DNA of 64,000 bases from Paenibacillus mucilaginosus 3016 (GTDB taxonomy: Bacteria > Bacillota > Bacilli > Paenibacillales > NBRC-103111). Within the stretch, counting starts at the first letter, position 1, and each line of letters starts with the position of its first letter. The notes under the pieces were generated by a model, which saw nothing but the letters and a program-made list of their open reading frames with translations, ran no database searches and was not told where the DNA came from. The stretch spans positions 5,474,001 to 5,538,000 of the forward strand of contig NC_016935.1 in assembly GCF_000250655.1 (NCBI RefSeq), read 5' to 3'. Made by a program: the position numbers and the translations under genes. Below, one piece after another: positions 31,913 to 41,056 of the stretch.

Positions 31913-33220
31913 TCAGACGGAGACCGTCTCCTGAACCGGGGTGAACCAGGATTTCAGCTCGTTCAGATGCTCGAGGCCCTGCATGATCTGTTCGAATTCC
32001 AGGCCGAAATCGAGCAGGCAGGCCACTTCGTTCACCCCAAGCTTCTGCAGCCGCTCGATCATCTTCGCGCATTTTTGTTTGGAGCCCATCAGGGAGCTCA
32101 TCTGGAAATACTTCTCGAACGCAAAGGTGATCAGCGATTCCTTCTCGTTATCGAGTACATCCTTGACCGCCGCGTTGTCGTCCTTGTACGGATTGAGCGT
32201 ATCGTACTGGCCGAGGAAGGTGCTCAGGTAATCGCGCAGCGGTCCCCGCACCTGCTCCTTCACCCCGCTGTCCGTCTCTCCCACATACGTGTGCAGCATG
32301 ACCGACACGATCCCGGCATCCGGGTCATGCCCATGTTCACGGCGCTTCGAGCGGTACAGCTCGATCCGTTCCTTGAGCGCATCGGCCGGATGGTTCGCCA
32401 GAGAGCACAGGATGTTGACGCCGAGCTCTCCCGCCTTGATCCATGTCGCAGGATTGCCGGACGCCGTGCAGAAGATGGGCAGCTCGGGCTGTACGGGTCT
32501 CGGGAGCACCTTCACCTCCGCCTCTCCGCCCGCAATATCCTTGAAGCGTGCCGATTCGCCGCGCCACAGCCGCCGGATCAGATCCAGGTTGTCGAACATG
32601 ATCTGCTTGCGGTCTTCATAAATATCCGGGTTGAGCACAAAATCCGCGGGATGCCATCCGGTCGCCACCGAGATCGCCACCCGGCCCTGGGACAAATTGT
32701 CCACGACGGACCATTCCTCCGCCACACGCAGAGGGTGATGCAGAGGCAGCACGACGCTTCCCGCGCGCAGTTGGATGCGGCTTGTGATCGTAGCCAGACC
32801 GGCGCTGAGCACCGACGGGTTCGGATAGAGACCCCCAATCGCCTGGAAGTGGCGCTCCGGCGTCCACACGGCGGAGAACCCGTGGCGGTCAGCGAACTTC
32901 GCACTCTCGATCAGCAGGCGGTACTTGTCTCCGGCCGTACTGGAGCCGTCACCCGAGAAGAAGATCAGGGAGAACTGCATCCCCTCCCCGGGGCCTGATC
33001 CTGACCGGACCGGATTGCCGCTTGGTGCGGTGCCCCCTGTTCCATCCGCTGCCGCTTTCCCCGGCATTTCCTGCAAGCGGCCCGTCGCTCCGTCCGTGAG
33101 TCCGTCCTCCGTCTCCTGCGGCGGAGTACGCTCCCCCGCCGCCTTCTGCTTCAGCCGCTGTTCCAGCAGTCTGCGCTGCTCCGGGGACAGGGCCGCCAAT
33201 TTTTTCTCCAGGTCACTCAT
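31913..33220 (-). CDS. MupA/Atu3671-type FMN-dependent luciferase-like monooxygenase
   Basis: A 435-residue LLM-class flavin oxygenase of the subfamily that occurs inside NRPS and PKS assembly lines (MupA of mupirocin). Residues 1-30 (LAALSPEQRRLLEQRLKQK) resemble the short linker or docking helices of assembly-line proteins. A low-complexity linker follows, then the TIM barrel from about residue 82 (MQFSLIFFSGDG, FSAVWTPERHFQ, SVATGWHPADFV). Such enzymes hydroxylate or oxidise substrates, probably on a carrier protein. GGAGG precedes the ATG, four bases after the stop of the hydroxylase gene. A separate flavin reductase is not encoded here. Confidence 0.85.
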   Translation of the reverse strand: MSDLEKKLAALSPEQRRLLEQRLKQKAAGERTPPQETEDGLTDGATGRLQEMPGKAAADGTGGTAPSGNPVRSGSGPGEGMQFSLIFFSGDGSSTAGDKYRLLIESAKFADRHGFSAVWTPERHFQAIGGLYPNPSVLSAGLATITSRIQLRAGSVVLPLHHPLRVAEEWSVVDNLSQGRVAISVATGWHPADFVLNPDIYEDRKQIMFDNLDLIRRLWRGESARFKDIAGGEAEVKVLPRPVQPELPIFCTASGNPATWIKAGELGVNILCSLANHPADALKERIELYRSKRREHGHDPDAGIVSVMLHTYVGETDSGVKEQVRGPLRDYLSTFLGQYDTLNPYKDDNAAVKDVLDNEKESLITFAFEKYFQMSSLMGSKQKCAKMIERLQKLGVNEVACLLDFGLEFEQIMQGLEHLNELKSWFTPVQETVSV

Positions 33221-33224
33221 TCAC

Positions 33225-33779
33225 TCATCCTCCGTTCTCTGCCTGCTCGGCCTTGCCGTACGTTCCAGCGGCCTCGGTTACCGTATTACGATTGCGCTTC
33301 GCGCCCAGCACATGCGCGTCATTGGTGCGGAACAGATAATCCCACAAGGTGATGAAGAACGAGTAATTGCATCTGTAATGCTTGTGGTGCTTGAGATGAA
33401 AGGTACCCACGGGAATGATGTTCGTGATCCGTCCGGTGATATTCGGGTTGTGGTCCAGCACATTGCGGGAGAGGAAGATTTCATAGAAATAGTGGAAGAT
33501 AAAAAGAATAAGCGCATACGTCGGATCAAAAAACGCCAGCACGACGATCGGCAGCGTGAAGGTCAGCCAGACGTCCAGCGATTCCTTCCAGCCCCCGAAC
33601 CAGAAGAAGAAATCCGCAAGCGGAGGCCACTTCGAGTCCCCGTAATTGTACCGGTGGTGCGCCATATGAATTTTGTGCAGGAAATTTTTCTTGTGCGGGA
33701 TATGGGCCAGACGATGCATGGTGAACGAATAAAGGGTCCACAGCAGAAAGTATCCCGTTAATTTCAAAACGAAAATCAT
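33225..33779 (-). CDS. Fatty acid hydroxylase superfamily membrane di-iron enzyme
   Basis: A 184-residue membrane protein with the eight-histidine pattern of the fatty-acid hydroxylase/sterol desaturase superfamily: MHRLAH, HKIHMAHHRYN and, near the C-terminus, HLKHHKHYRCN. Four hydrophobic segments hold these clusters at the cytoplasmic face. I chose the ATG at 33779, which has GGGAGG ten bases upstream, over the GTG at 33797. It is the first tailoring gene after the NRPS C-A-T-TE gene. It probably hydroxylates or desaturates the fatty acyl chain or a carrier-bound intermediate. Confidence 0.8.
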   Translation of the reverse strand: MIFVLKLTGYFLLWTLYSFTMHRLAHIPHKKNFLHKIHMAHHRYNYGDSKWPPLADFFFWFGGWKESLDVWLTFTLPIVVLAFFDPTYALILFIFHYFYEIFLSRNVLDHNPNITGRITNIIPVGTFHLKHHKHYRCNYSFFITLWDYLFRTNDAHVLGAKRNRNTVTEAAGTYGKAEQAENGG

Positions 33780-33797
33780 GATTGCAATTCCTCCCAC

Positions 33798-33974
33798 ATA
33801 GCATTGCTTCTATTGAATTCTATTGAATTCTAATGAAAAATTCGAAGCGGTTTGAAATGAGCCTTTCCGAAATGAACCTTCGAAGCGAACCGGACGGACG
33901 TGCATCGGAAGCAGGGCCGGCTTCGCTGGGGAAGCCGGCAGCTGGTCGAAATCGGCATTTCAGGTGGGCGAAAG
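33798..33974 (-). promoter_or_regulatory. Intra-operon leader with 10-bp tandem repeats and a hairpin
   Basis: TTCTATTGAA is repeated at 33808-33817 and 33818-33827, with TTCTAATGAA at 33828-33837. On the minus strand TTCAAA and TAGAAT at 18-base spacing could form a secondary promoter for the tailoring genes. GCCGGCTTC/GAAGCCGGC (33916-33939) is a strong stem without a U tract, possibly a partial attenuator after the NRPS gene. Confidence 0.4.
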
Positions 33975-36900
33975 CTAGACGATGTGCGAGTACGATTGCG
34001 TGCGGTCGATCAGGCGGCCGACTTCCGGACTGTGAACGATCGAGAAATGGTCGGCGACCACGTGATGCAGAGACAAGGAGGTTACCAGCTCGGTCCAGAT
34101 TCCTTCCTCTTCGTGGGAATCCGTGGCACGGAACAGCTGCACCTGCTCGATATCGAGCTTGGACGGCGGGGACGGCATGTATTTCTTGAAGGCTTTGACC
34201 GTGGTCGTATATACCTCGATCAGGCGCCGCACTTCCTCCGGCGAGGTGCCCTCGGGCAGCAGACCCAGGTTCTGAAGCTCCCGGCACATGCCGGCATGAT
34301 CCAGATTCAGGGACTTCCAGGAGATCATGATGGAGTCCGAGATCGTCTTGCCCGGTCCTGCGGCCAGCTGGCGGATGAAGTTGTAGAGGATGGTCTCGGC
34401 ATCCACCTCGGTTGTCTTCGACAGGTAGCTGTCAATGAGCGCCAGCTGGATCACTTCCTCCCCCTCCTGCTTCAGCCGCCGCGCGATTTCGTAGGCAATG
34501 AACCCGCCCATGGACCAGCCGCCCAGACGGTACGGGCCGTGAGGCTGGATTTGCCGGATCTCGTGAATGTAATGGTCCGCCATCTTCTCCACCGTATCGA
34601 GCGTAGAGTTCTCGGACACCACACCGTGAGCCTGAAGGGCATAGAACGGCTGGTCTTCACCAAGCTGACGCGCCAGAGTGAAATAGCAGGTGATGCTCCC
34701 CCCGACCGGGTGGATCAAGAAGAGCGGAATCCGGCTGCCCTTCCGGTTGATCTTCACAAGGCACCGCTCCGTATCCCGCTCGCCGCCCCGGATCCGATCC
34801 ACCTGCTCCGCCCAATCGGCCAGTACCGGATATTCGAACAGGGTGCGCAGCGGGATGGTGCAGCCGTAGAGTGACTTCGCCTGGGAGATGACCTGCGTCG
34901 CCAGAAGCGAGTTGCCGCCCTGCTCGAAGAAGCTGTCGAGGACTCCGATGTTCGGTATCCCGAGAATGCTTCCCCAGATCGCGGCAGCTGTCTCTTCGGA
35001 CGCCGTGCGGGGGGCGATATACTCCCGAACCGATGACGGCAGCTGCTCCGGCTGCGGCAGAGCGGCCGTATCGACCTTGCCGTTGACCGTCAGAGGGATG
35101 TGATCGAGCACGACATAGTGGGAAGGCACCATGTAATCGGGCAGCCTGCCCTTCAGGAATGCCTTCAATTCGTCGATGCTGACCGTATGTTCGCTGAGCA
35201 CGATATAGGCTGCGAGCTGTGTAGTTCCGGCCGGCGATTTGCGCGGCAGCACCACCGCCTGCGCCAGCTTGCCGTACTGGGCAAGCGCCGCTTCAACCTC
35301 GCCGAGCTCGATCCGGTAGCCGCGGATCTTCACCTGGTGGTCCAGACGGCCGAGGAACTCCACCTGCCCATCGGGCAGGAAGCGGGCCAGGTCCCCGGTC
35401 TTGTACACCTTCGCCCCCGTACCGCCGGGCAGCGGATGCGGCACGAACCGCTCCCGGGTCAACTCCGGCTGTCCCCAGTAGCCCAGCGCGACGCCGGTGC
35501 CGCCGATGTACAGCTCCCCGAATACCCCGGTGGGTACCGGCTGCCCCTTCCCGTCCAGAATGTAGATCTCCATACCCGCCAGCGGACGGCCGACCGGCAC
35601 GATGTGCCCCGGCTCCCAACCCGCTTCGGGTTCGAACATCGCGGCCGTAATGGTCGTCTCGGTCAGGCCGTAGTCGTTAATCCAGCGCACCCTGCCGCCG
35701 GTCACCTGTTTCCAGGCGGAATAGGTCTCGGGCGACACCTTCTCCCCGCCGACAATAACCAGCCTCAGGTCCTGAGGCAGCCCGGCGCGTCCATGCTGCA
35801 GGTCCGAGACGAGACTGTTCCAGTAAGCCGTCGTCAGGTTAAGCACCGTAATGCCCTGCTCACCGATCCAATCTAAAAACTCCCCCCCTTCTGTCAGATA
35901 GGCATCCTTCCAGAGCACCAGCTCCGCGCCGGCAAGCAGGGCCGGGAAGATCTCCTGCACCGCCACGTCGAAGCTGACCGAGGTGAACTGCAGTACCCGG
36001 TCCTGCGCCTCCAGACCGAAGAGCTCGGTGACACCTGCACAGTGGTTAACCACCCCCTTATGCGAAACCATGACGCCCTTCGGCGTTCCGGTCGAACCGG
36101 ACGTATAAATAACATACATGAGATCGTCCTGCTGCACTCCGGTCACCGGAGGCACGGCCGACTCACTCTCTATCGCTTCCCGCATCGTATCGACGGCGAT
36201 AACAGCGCAGTCTTCCTTCCTCAGCCGATCCGCGTGCGCTTCCACCGTAAGCAGAAGCTCAGCCCCCGAGCTGCGAAGCATAAGCTTTTGGCGCTCCTCC
36301 GGATACGACGGATCAATCGGCACATAAGCCCCGCCGCTCTTGAGAATGGCGAGCAGGCCGGCCACCATGTCGATGGAGCGTTCCATGCAGAGCCCGACGA
36401 GTTTGCCGCGTCCCGCCCCCCGGCCGATGAGATAATGAGCCAGCCGGTTCGACCGCTCCTCGAGCTCCCTGTACGTGCACATCTGCCCGCGGTGCCGGAC
36501 GGCAGGGGCTTCCGGCGTACGGGCCGCCTGTTCCGAGAACAGCTCATGGATGCAGGCCTGAGGCAGCTCACGGGCCGCCTGCCTGCCGCTCCATACATCC
36601 ACAATCCGGCTCCGTTCTTCCTCCTCCAGAATCGGGAGATCGGCGATGGACCGCTGCGGATCGTCGGCAACAGCCTCCAGCAGGCTGCGGAATTGGCCCA
36701 GCAGACGCTGGATCGTCGCTCGGTTATAGAGATCGGTGTTGTAATCCATGGAGCCCAGCATTTCGCCGTTCTGCTCCGTAATCGTGAAGTTGAGCTCGAA
36801 GGTCGACGTCTTCTTCTGGAACTCATACGGCTCGATCGAGATATCCGGCGACAGCTGGATGTCCTCCACCGGAGCGCTCAGATGCATGAGCATCGTCTGG

Positions 36901-37985
36901 AAAAAGAGGTTATGGCTCATGTCCCGCTCCGTGCGCAGCTCTTCCACGAGCTTCTCGAACGGGATGTCCTGGTGGGCGAACGCGCCGAACGCCGTCTTGC
37001 GCGTGCGCTTCAGCAGCTCGGCGAAGGTCGGCTCTCCTTCGAGGGAGGTCCGGAGGACGAGCGTGTTGATCAGCTGGCCGATCACGCCCTGCAGCTCCGG
37101 CTGGGTCCGTGCGCTGATCGGTGTGCCGATGCAGATATCCTCCTGCCCCGTATACCGGTACAGCAGCGTCTGGTACGCGGCCAACAGCGTCATGAACAGG
37201 GTGACCCCGTTCCTGCGGCTGACTTCACCCAGCCGTGCCGTCAGCTCCTTCGGGATGGTTATCTGAACGTTGTCCCCGTTGTACGTCATCACCGGAGGTC
37301 TCGGCCGGTCCATCGGCATCCGCAGCACCGGAAGCTCGCCGCCCAGCTTCTCCTTCCAGTAATTCAGCTGCTTGTGATACTGTTCCCCCTGCATCTTCGC
37401 CTTCTGCCAGTAAGCATAATCCGCGAACTGTACGGGGAGCGGCGGAAGCTCGCCGGCCTCTCCTTTCGTTTCGGCGGTGTAGAAGTGCGCGAGCTCCTGG
37501 ATGATCTTCCCGAGGGAGCCGAAATCGGCGATGATATGGTGGATCGTGAAGAGGATGAGCTGATCGTCTTCACCAAGCCGGTACATCCGGGCACGAAGCA
37601 GCGGACCGGTATCCAGCCGGAACGGCACCTCGGCCTCCGCATTCATGAGCCGGACGGCTTCCGCCTCCCGCTGCTCTTCCGGCAGCGCGCGCAGGTCTGT
37701 GATCGGCATCGACAGGCGCAGCTCTCCGTGGATGACCTGGCAGGGCTCCTGCCCCTCGAACCGGAAGACGGTGCGCAGCGATTCATGCCGGGCGATGATC
37801 CGGTTCAGTGCACTCTCGAACCGCTCATGCTGCAGGGGCCCCCGGAAACGGAACGCCTTGTTGATATTGTAGTGAATGCTGTCCGGGTCGAGCTGATGGA
37901 GGAACCACAGCCGGTATTGGTCAAAGGAGAGCGGCAGCGGTTGATTGCGGGATACACGTTCCAGCGTTACAGTTCCATTCATCAT
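33975..37985 (-). CDS. NRPS module C-A-T-TE (terminal)
   Basis: A 1336-residue termination module. The condensation domain (about 15-450) has HHIIADFGS where HHxxxDGWS is usual; the catalytic His and Asp are kept. The adenylation domain (about 470-985) has YTSGSTGTPKG and an unusual YGLTETT in place of YGPTETT. Aligned by eye its specificity code is DVQNVVDITK, which I cannot assign. The carrier Ser is in EQGGNSLLATQ (near 1000). The thioesterase (about 1045-1320) has GWSMGG and a late His (DHFSIVHSP). It should add the last amino acid to the PKS product and release it. Residues 487-800 are duplicated at 24283-25225. AAGGA precedes the ATG. Confidence 0.93.
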   Translation of the reverse strand: MMNGTVTLERVSRNQPLPLSFDQYRLWFLHQLDPDSIHYNINKAFRFRGPLQHERFESALNRIIARHESLRTVFRFEGQEPCQVIHGELRLSMPITDLRALPEEQREAEAVRLMNAEAEVPFRLDTGPLLRARMYRLGEDDQLILFTIHHIIADFGSLGKIIQELAHFYTAETKGEAGELPPLPVQFADYAYWQKAKMQGEQYHKQLNYWKEKLGGELPVLRMPMDRPRPPVMTYNGDNVQITIPKELTARLGEVSRRNGVTLFMTLLAAYQTLLYRYTGQEDICIGTPISARTQPELQGVIGQLINTLVLRTSLEGEPTFAELLKRTRKTAFGAFAHQDIPFEKLVEELRTERDMSHNLFFQTMLMHLSAPVEDIQLSPDISIEPYEFQKKTSTFELNFTITEQNGEMLGSMDYNTDLYNRATIQRLLGQFRSLLEAVADDPQRSIADLPILEEEERSRIVDVWSGRQAARELPQACIHELFSEQAARTPEAPAVRHRGQMCTYRELEERSNRLAHYLIGRGAGRGKLVGLCMERSIDMVAGLLAILKSGGAYVPIDPSYPEERQKLMLRSSGAELLLTVEAHADRLRKEDCAVIAVDTMREAIESESAVPPVTGVQQDDLMYVIYTSGSTGTPKGVMVSHKGVVNHCAGVTELFGLEAQDRVLQFTSVSFDVAVQEIFPALLAGAELVLWKDAYLTEGGEFLDWIGEQGITVLNLTTAYWNSLVSDLQHGRAGLPQDLRLVIVGGEKVSPETYSAWKQVTGGRVRWINDYGLTETTITAAMFEPEAGWEPGHIVPVGRPLAGMEIYILDGKGQPVPTGVFGELYIGGTGVALGYWGQPELTRERFVPHPLPGGTGAKVYKTGDLARFLPDGQVEFLGRLDHQVKIRGYRIELGEVEAALAQYGKLAQAVVLPRKSPAGTTQLAAYIVLSEHTVSIDELKAFLKGRLPDYMVPSHYVVLDHIPLTVNGKVDTAALPQPEQLPSSVREYIAPRTASEETAAAIWGSILGIPNIGVLDSFFEQGGNSLLATQVISQAKSLYGCTIPLRTLFEYPVLADWAEQVDRIRGGERDTERCLVKINRKGSRIPLFLIHPVGGSITCYFTLARQLGEDQPFYALQAHGVVSENSTLDTVEKMADHYIHEIRQIQPHGPYRLGGWSMGGFIAYEIARRLKQEGEEVIQLALIDSYLSKTTEVDAETILYNFIRQLAAGPGKTISDSIMISWKSLNLDHAGMCRELQNLGLLPEGTSPEEVRRLIEVYTTTVKAFKKYMPSPPSKLDIEQVQLFRATDSHEEEGIWTELVTSLSLHHVVADHFSIVHSPEVGRLIDRTQSYSHIV
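35585..36527 (-). repeat. Source copy of the 943-bp adenylation-domain duplication
   Basis: This is the in-frame parent of the copy at 24283-25225. It spans the large N-terminal adenylation subdomain with the substrate pocket. Confidence 0.9.
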
Positions 37986-38024
37986 TCCAACATCCTTTTC
38001 CGTTGAATTAGTCGGTGATTGTTT

Positions 38025-38502
38025 CTACTCGGTTCCCTTCAGCTGCAGCTTCCCTTCCGGCGCCGCAACTGGCTGCAGCGGCCGGTGATGACCCTGCTGC
38101 CGCTGCGCCCACAGCCCGGCCGCCAGGCGGACCTGCCAGCTGCCGCCGGCGGCCAGCAGCCCCCCAAGCACGAAGGGAAGCAGCAGGACGGCGGCGGAGG
38201 CGGCCATGCCGCTCAGCCCGAAGGCTCCGCCGATCCGCTCCGTGAAGACGAAGAGCTCCGTAGGGTCCGCCAGGAAGAGGACGGGACCGATCCAGCCGAT
38301 CCCTCCGCTCACGAAGGCGAGCCAGCCCGCTGGGCCGGCTCCTGCGGACCAGAGCCAAGAGAGCCCCGGCGGCCAAGGTCATGTACCAGTCCATCCAGGC
38401 GGTCACGAGCAGCATGGCGGCAGTGGAGGCCAGCAGCCATGCCGCCCCCTTCATCATTCGTTTCCCCATTCCTTGTACTCCCGCCCTTTCCGATCTCCTC
38501 AT
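38025..38502 (-). pseudogene. Small cluster membrane protein, single-base frameshift
   Basis: The ATG at 38502 overlaps the stop of the acylase gene (ATGA) and has GGAGGGAGG upstream, so translation is well supported. The first frame gives MMKGAAWLLASTAAMLLVTA and a short loop. After a C4 run at 38365-38368 the protein-like sequence moves to another frame: LAFVSGGIGWIGPVLFLADP, then a helix ending in GGLLAAGGSWQVRL, finishing at 38025. Removing one base of that run joins them into a protein of about 158 residues with three or four helices. No family is recognised. Its coupling to the acylase suggests a partner in export or in handling the prodrug at the membrane. Confidence 0.55.
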
Positions 38503-41033
38503 GGGGCTTTCCTCCCTCCTGGCTCCAGCGTCCAGACGGGATTCCCGCCTGCCGAAGCCTGGTCGAAGAGCAGGAACTCATTGTACTGTCCTTCCCACCA
38601 GGGATTCATCCGGTTGAGGTACCAGGGGGAGCCGGGATTCTCGCTCTGCCCGCCGGGATAGCTCGTCAGCGTACGGCCGCTGCCCCAGTCGGCAATCATG
38701 CGCCATGTCGGGCCGTGCACCGATTCCCTGACTCCGACGGAATCCAGCGAGTACAGATTGCCCCCCGATCCTTGGGGCCCGTAGCCCAGGGACGGGATAC
38801 GGGTCAGGGCCGGGAAGTGCCGGGTGTGCAGCCGGCTCCAGGCCCACTGGTGTGGATCCCCGCCCAGCTTCCCTCTCAGTTCCTCCACCGCCTGGCGGAA
38901 GGCCGTACGCATCACCTGAGGAGCCTCTCGTTTTTCTCCGGTTACCGGATTCGAGAAGTACGGATTCCCCGGGTCATTCAGCGTCCAGGCTTCCAGGCTC
39001 ATGACGAGCGACGGCTTCTTCGGCGATACCGCCAGCCCCGGATGCTCCTTCACGGGAACCGAATGCTTCTCCCACCAGGGACCGAACGTCTCCTGCAGGT
39101 ACTTTTCCCAGAACACCCACCAGACGGAAGCGGCGGACGAGCCCTCCTCCGCCTTGTAATTCCACCGCTGCAGTTCGGCGGCCGCCCGGCGCTCCACGCC
39201 GCTCAGCGTCTCTCCCTCCAGCGCTTCCAGCAGCCTTGGGACCACCGCCGAAGCAAGCGGATCATAGGTGTCATGCTGAAGGAGCTTGAAGGTATCGGAG
39301 TCCACCTTGCCCGCCTCCGCCAGCTCCTTGTAGATCCGGCCCGCCCGGTAGCCCGGGTCAAAATAAGCGCTGGTCCCCAGGTAATGCGGGTAAGCGGCGC
39401 CCGTCTGGCGCTGGTTGGCCGAGGAGATTACGCCGTCCGGCGGATTGTGGCTCTGCGGGTTCTGCTCGTAAGGCACCCAGCCGGTGCGGTCATGCTCCCC
39501 GCTGCCCGGCATCGGCAGCCAGGGCTTCGTCCCTTCGGGAAACGTCGGAATTCGGCCTGCCGTGATTACTCCGATGTCCTTCGCGTCCGCATAGAGGAAG
39601 TTCATCATGGGAGCCGTGATCGGCCGAAGGACTTCCTTGAATTCGCCGAAGGACTTGGCCCGCAGCATGCCGGTCAGCGATGCCATGTTGAGCGACGGCA
39701 CGGAGCCGAGCCAATCCACCGCCAGCGTCCGGCCCTCCTGGATAAGGATGGGACCGTGCACGGAAGAGAGAATCCGGATCGTCTCCGATGCGCCGCCCTT
39801 GATCTTCACGGTCTCTTCCCGGACCTCGAAGGGCTTCCACTCCCCTCTCCAGTAGTAGTGGTCCGGCTTGGCCGGATCGGTCTTCTCCTCGTAGTAGAAG
39901 GTTTGCTGGTTCTGTCCGCTGGTCATCGTCCAGGCGGAGGATGCGCTGCGCCCGACCAGCACGGCGGGTATGCCGGGAACCGACCCGCCCCCGAAGGAGA
40001 AGCCCGGGGAGTCCACATGCACCTCGAACCATATCGATGGGATCGAGTAATCCAGATGCGGGTCTCCGGCGAGCAGCGGCTTCCCGGAAGCGCTCTTCGA
40101 ACCGGCGACCGCCCAGCCGTTGCTGCTCGGATTCTCGTGCACGGCCATGGAGGGAAGCGACTCCAGGGTATGGAGCAGCTCCAGATGGGCCGCCAGCAGC
40201 GGTGCGTCAGCGCCGGACGCGGAAACGCCCGCACTGACGCCGGATCCGGTATGCCCGCCTGAAGAGGCTCCCGGTGCGCCTGCCGGCGCTGCCGCAACGA
40301 ACGGATACTGACGGTTCGGCGGCAGGACCGGCATCAGCTCCATGGTCCGCTCGTAACCGAGCGTCTCCGACCAGATCGCATAATAGACCGGCAGCTTGCT
40401 GAAAGACATCATCTGTGAGAGCAGATTCGTCAGCAGCAGCGTATCCTGCCCCTTCCACGGCTCCGGCTCATAGCCCATGAGCTTGAAGAGCGAGGGCAGC
40501 GTTCCGGAAGCCTTTTGCTCCCGGATCACTTCGTTGACCCCCTCCGCATAAGCCTCCAGAATCTGCCGGGTCTCGCTGTCCGGCTTCAGTCCGTTCCACG
40601 CCTGCTCCGCGTGGCGGGCAAGGCCGAGCTGCCGCTGGAAGGTGTCCGAGGCCAGGGCGGACCGTCCGGTGACCTCGGCCAGCCTACCGCCCGCCTGCCT
40701 CCGCATCAGGTCCATCTGATGCAGCCGGAAGGAGGCGTGCAGGTACCCGACCGCCATCCAGGCGTCACGGTCCGTCTCCGCCTTCACGTGCGGTGTCCCG
40801 TCCGCCTCGAAGGCAATCCGGACTCCGCCGCCCAGTCCCTCCAGGGTCCGGTTACGGCCCTCCGCCTCCCGTGCGTCCGCCCGAAGATCGGTCCAAATTC
40901 CATCGAACGGGTGAAACACCGACGCCAGCGCGGGAAGTCCGGCGGCAGGTTGACCGGCTGCAAAGAGGACTGCGGTATTCAAGCAAAGCACCGCTGCAAA
41001 ACCCGTCCATAAACCGAACGTCCGCATTCTCAT
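38499..41033 (-). CDS. Penicillin-acylase-family Ntn-hydrolase, cluster-encoded
   Basis: An 844-residue exported N-terminal-nucleophile hydrolase of the penicillin amidase/acyl-homoserine-lactone acylase/PvdQ family. The signal peptide is within residues 1-30. The alpha region runs to about 245. A Gly/Ala/Ser-rich spacer (about 248-280) precedes the beta chain, whose nucleophile is the Ser of PSSNGWAVAGSKS (near residue 304), preceded by conserved spacer residues. GDPHLDYSIPSIWFEVH follows, as in PvdQ-type enzymes. It lies between the PKS and the terminal NRPS gene. By analogy with PvdQ it would remove the fatty acyl chain of the exported lipopeptide outside the cytoplasm. AAAGGAG precedes the ATG. 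Confidence 0.88.
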   Translation of the reverse strand: MRMRTFGLWTGFAAVLCLNTAVLFAAGQPAAGLPALASVFHPFDGIWTDLRADAREAEGRNRTLEGLGGGVRIAFEADGTPHVKAETDRDAWMAVGYLHASFRLHQMDLMRRQAGGRLAEVTGRSALASDTFQRQLGLARHAEQAWNGLKPDSETRQILEAYAEGVNEVIREQKASGTLPSLFKLMGYEPEPWKGQDTLLLTNLLSQMMSFSKLPVYYAIWSETLGYERTMELMPVLPPNRQYPFVAAAPAGAPGASSGGHTGSGVSAGVSASGADAPLLAAHLELLHTLESLPSMAVHENPSSNGWAVAGSKSASGKPLLAGDPHLDYSIPSIWFEVHVDSPGFSFGGGSVPGIPAVLVGRSASSAWTMTSGQNQQTFYYEEKTDPAKPDHYYWRGEWKPFEVREETVKIKGGASETIRILSSVHGPILIQEGRTLAVDWLGSVPSLNMASLTGMLRAKSFGEFKEVLRPITAPMMNFLYADAKDIGVITAGRIPTFPEGTKPWLPMPGSGEHDRTGWVPYEQNPQSHNPPDGVISSANQRQTGAAYPHYLGTSAYFDPGYRAGRIYKELAEAGKVDSDTFKLLQHDTYDPLASAVVPRLLEALEGETLSGVERRAAAELQRWNYKAEEGSSAASVWWVFWEKYLQETFGPWWEKHSVPVKEHPGLAVSPKKPSLVMSLEAWTLNDPGNPYFSNPVTGEKREAPQVMRTAFRQAVEELRGKLGGDPHQWAWSRLHTRHFPALTRIPSLGYGPQGSGGNLYSLDSVGVRESVHGPTWRMIADWGSGRTLTSYPGGQSENPGSPWYLNRMNPWWEGQYNEFLLFDQASAGGNPVWTLEPGGRKAP

Positions 41034-41056
41034 GCCGTGATGCTCCTTTCTGCCTG

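Noticed and set aside
36042..38006. 654-residue open frame antisense to the terminal NRPS gene
   Set aside because: The other strand carries complete C and A domain motifs; this frame is a GC-driven shadow.
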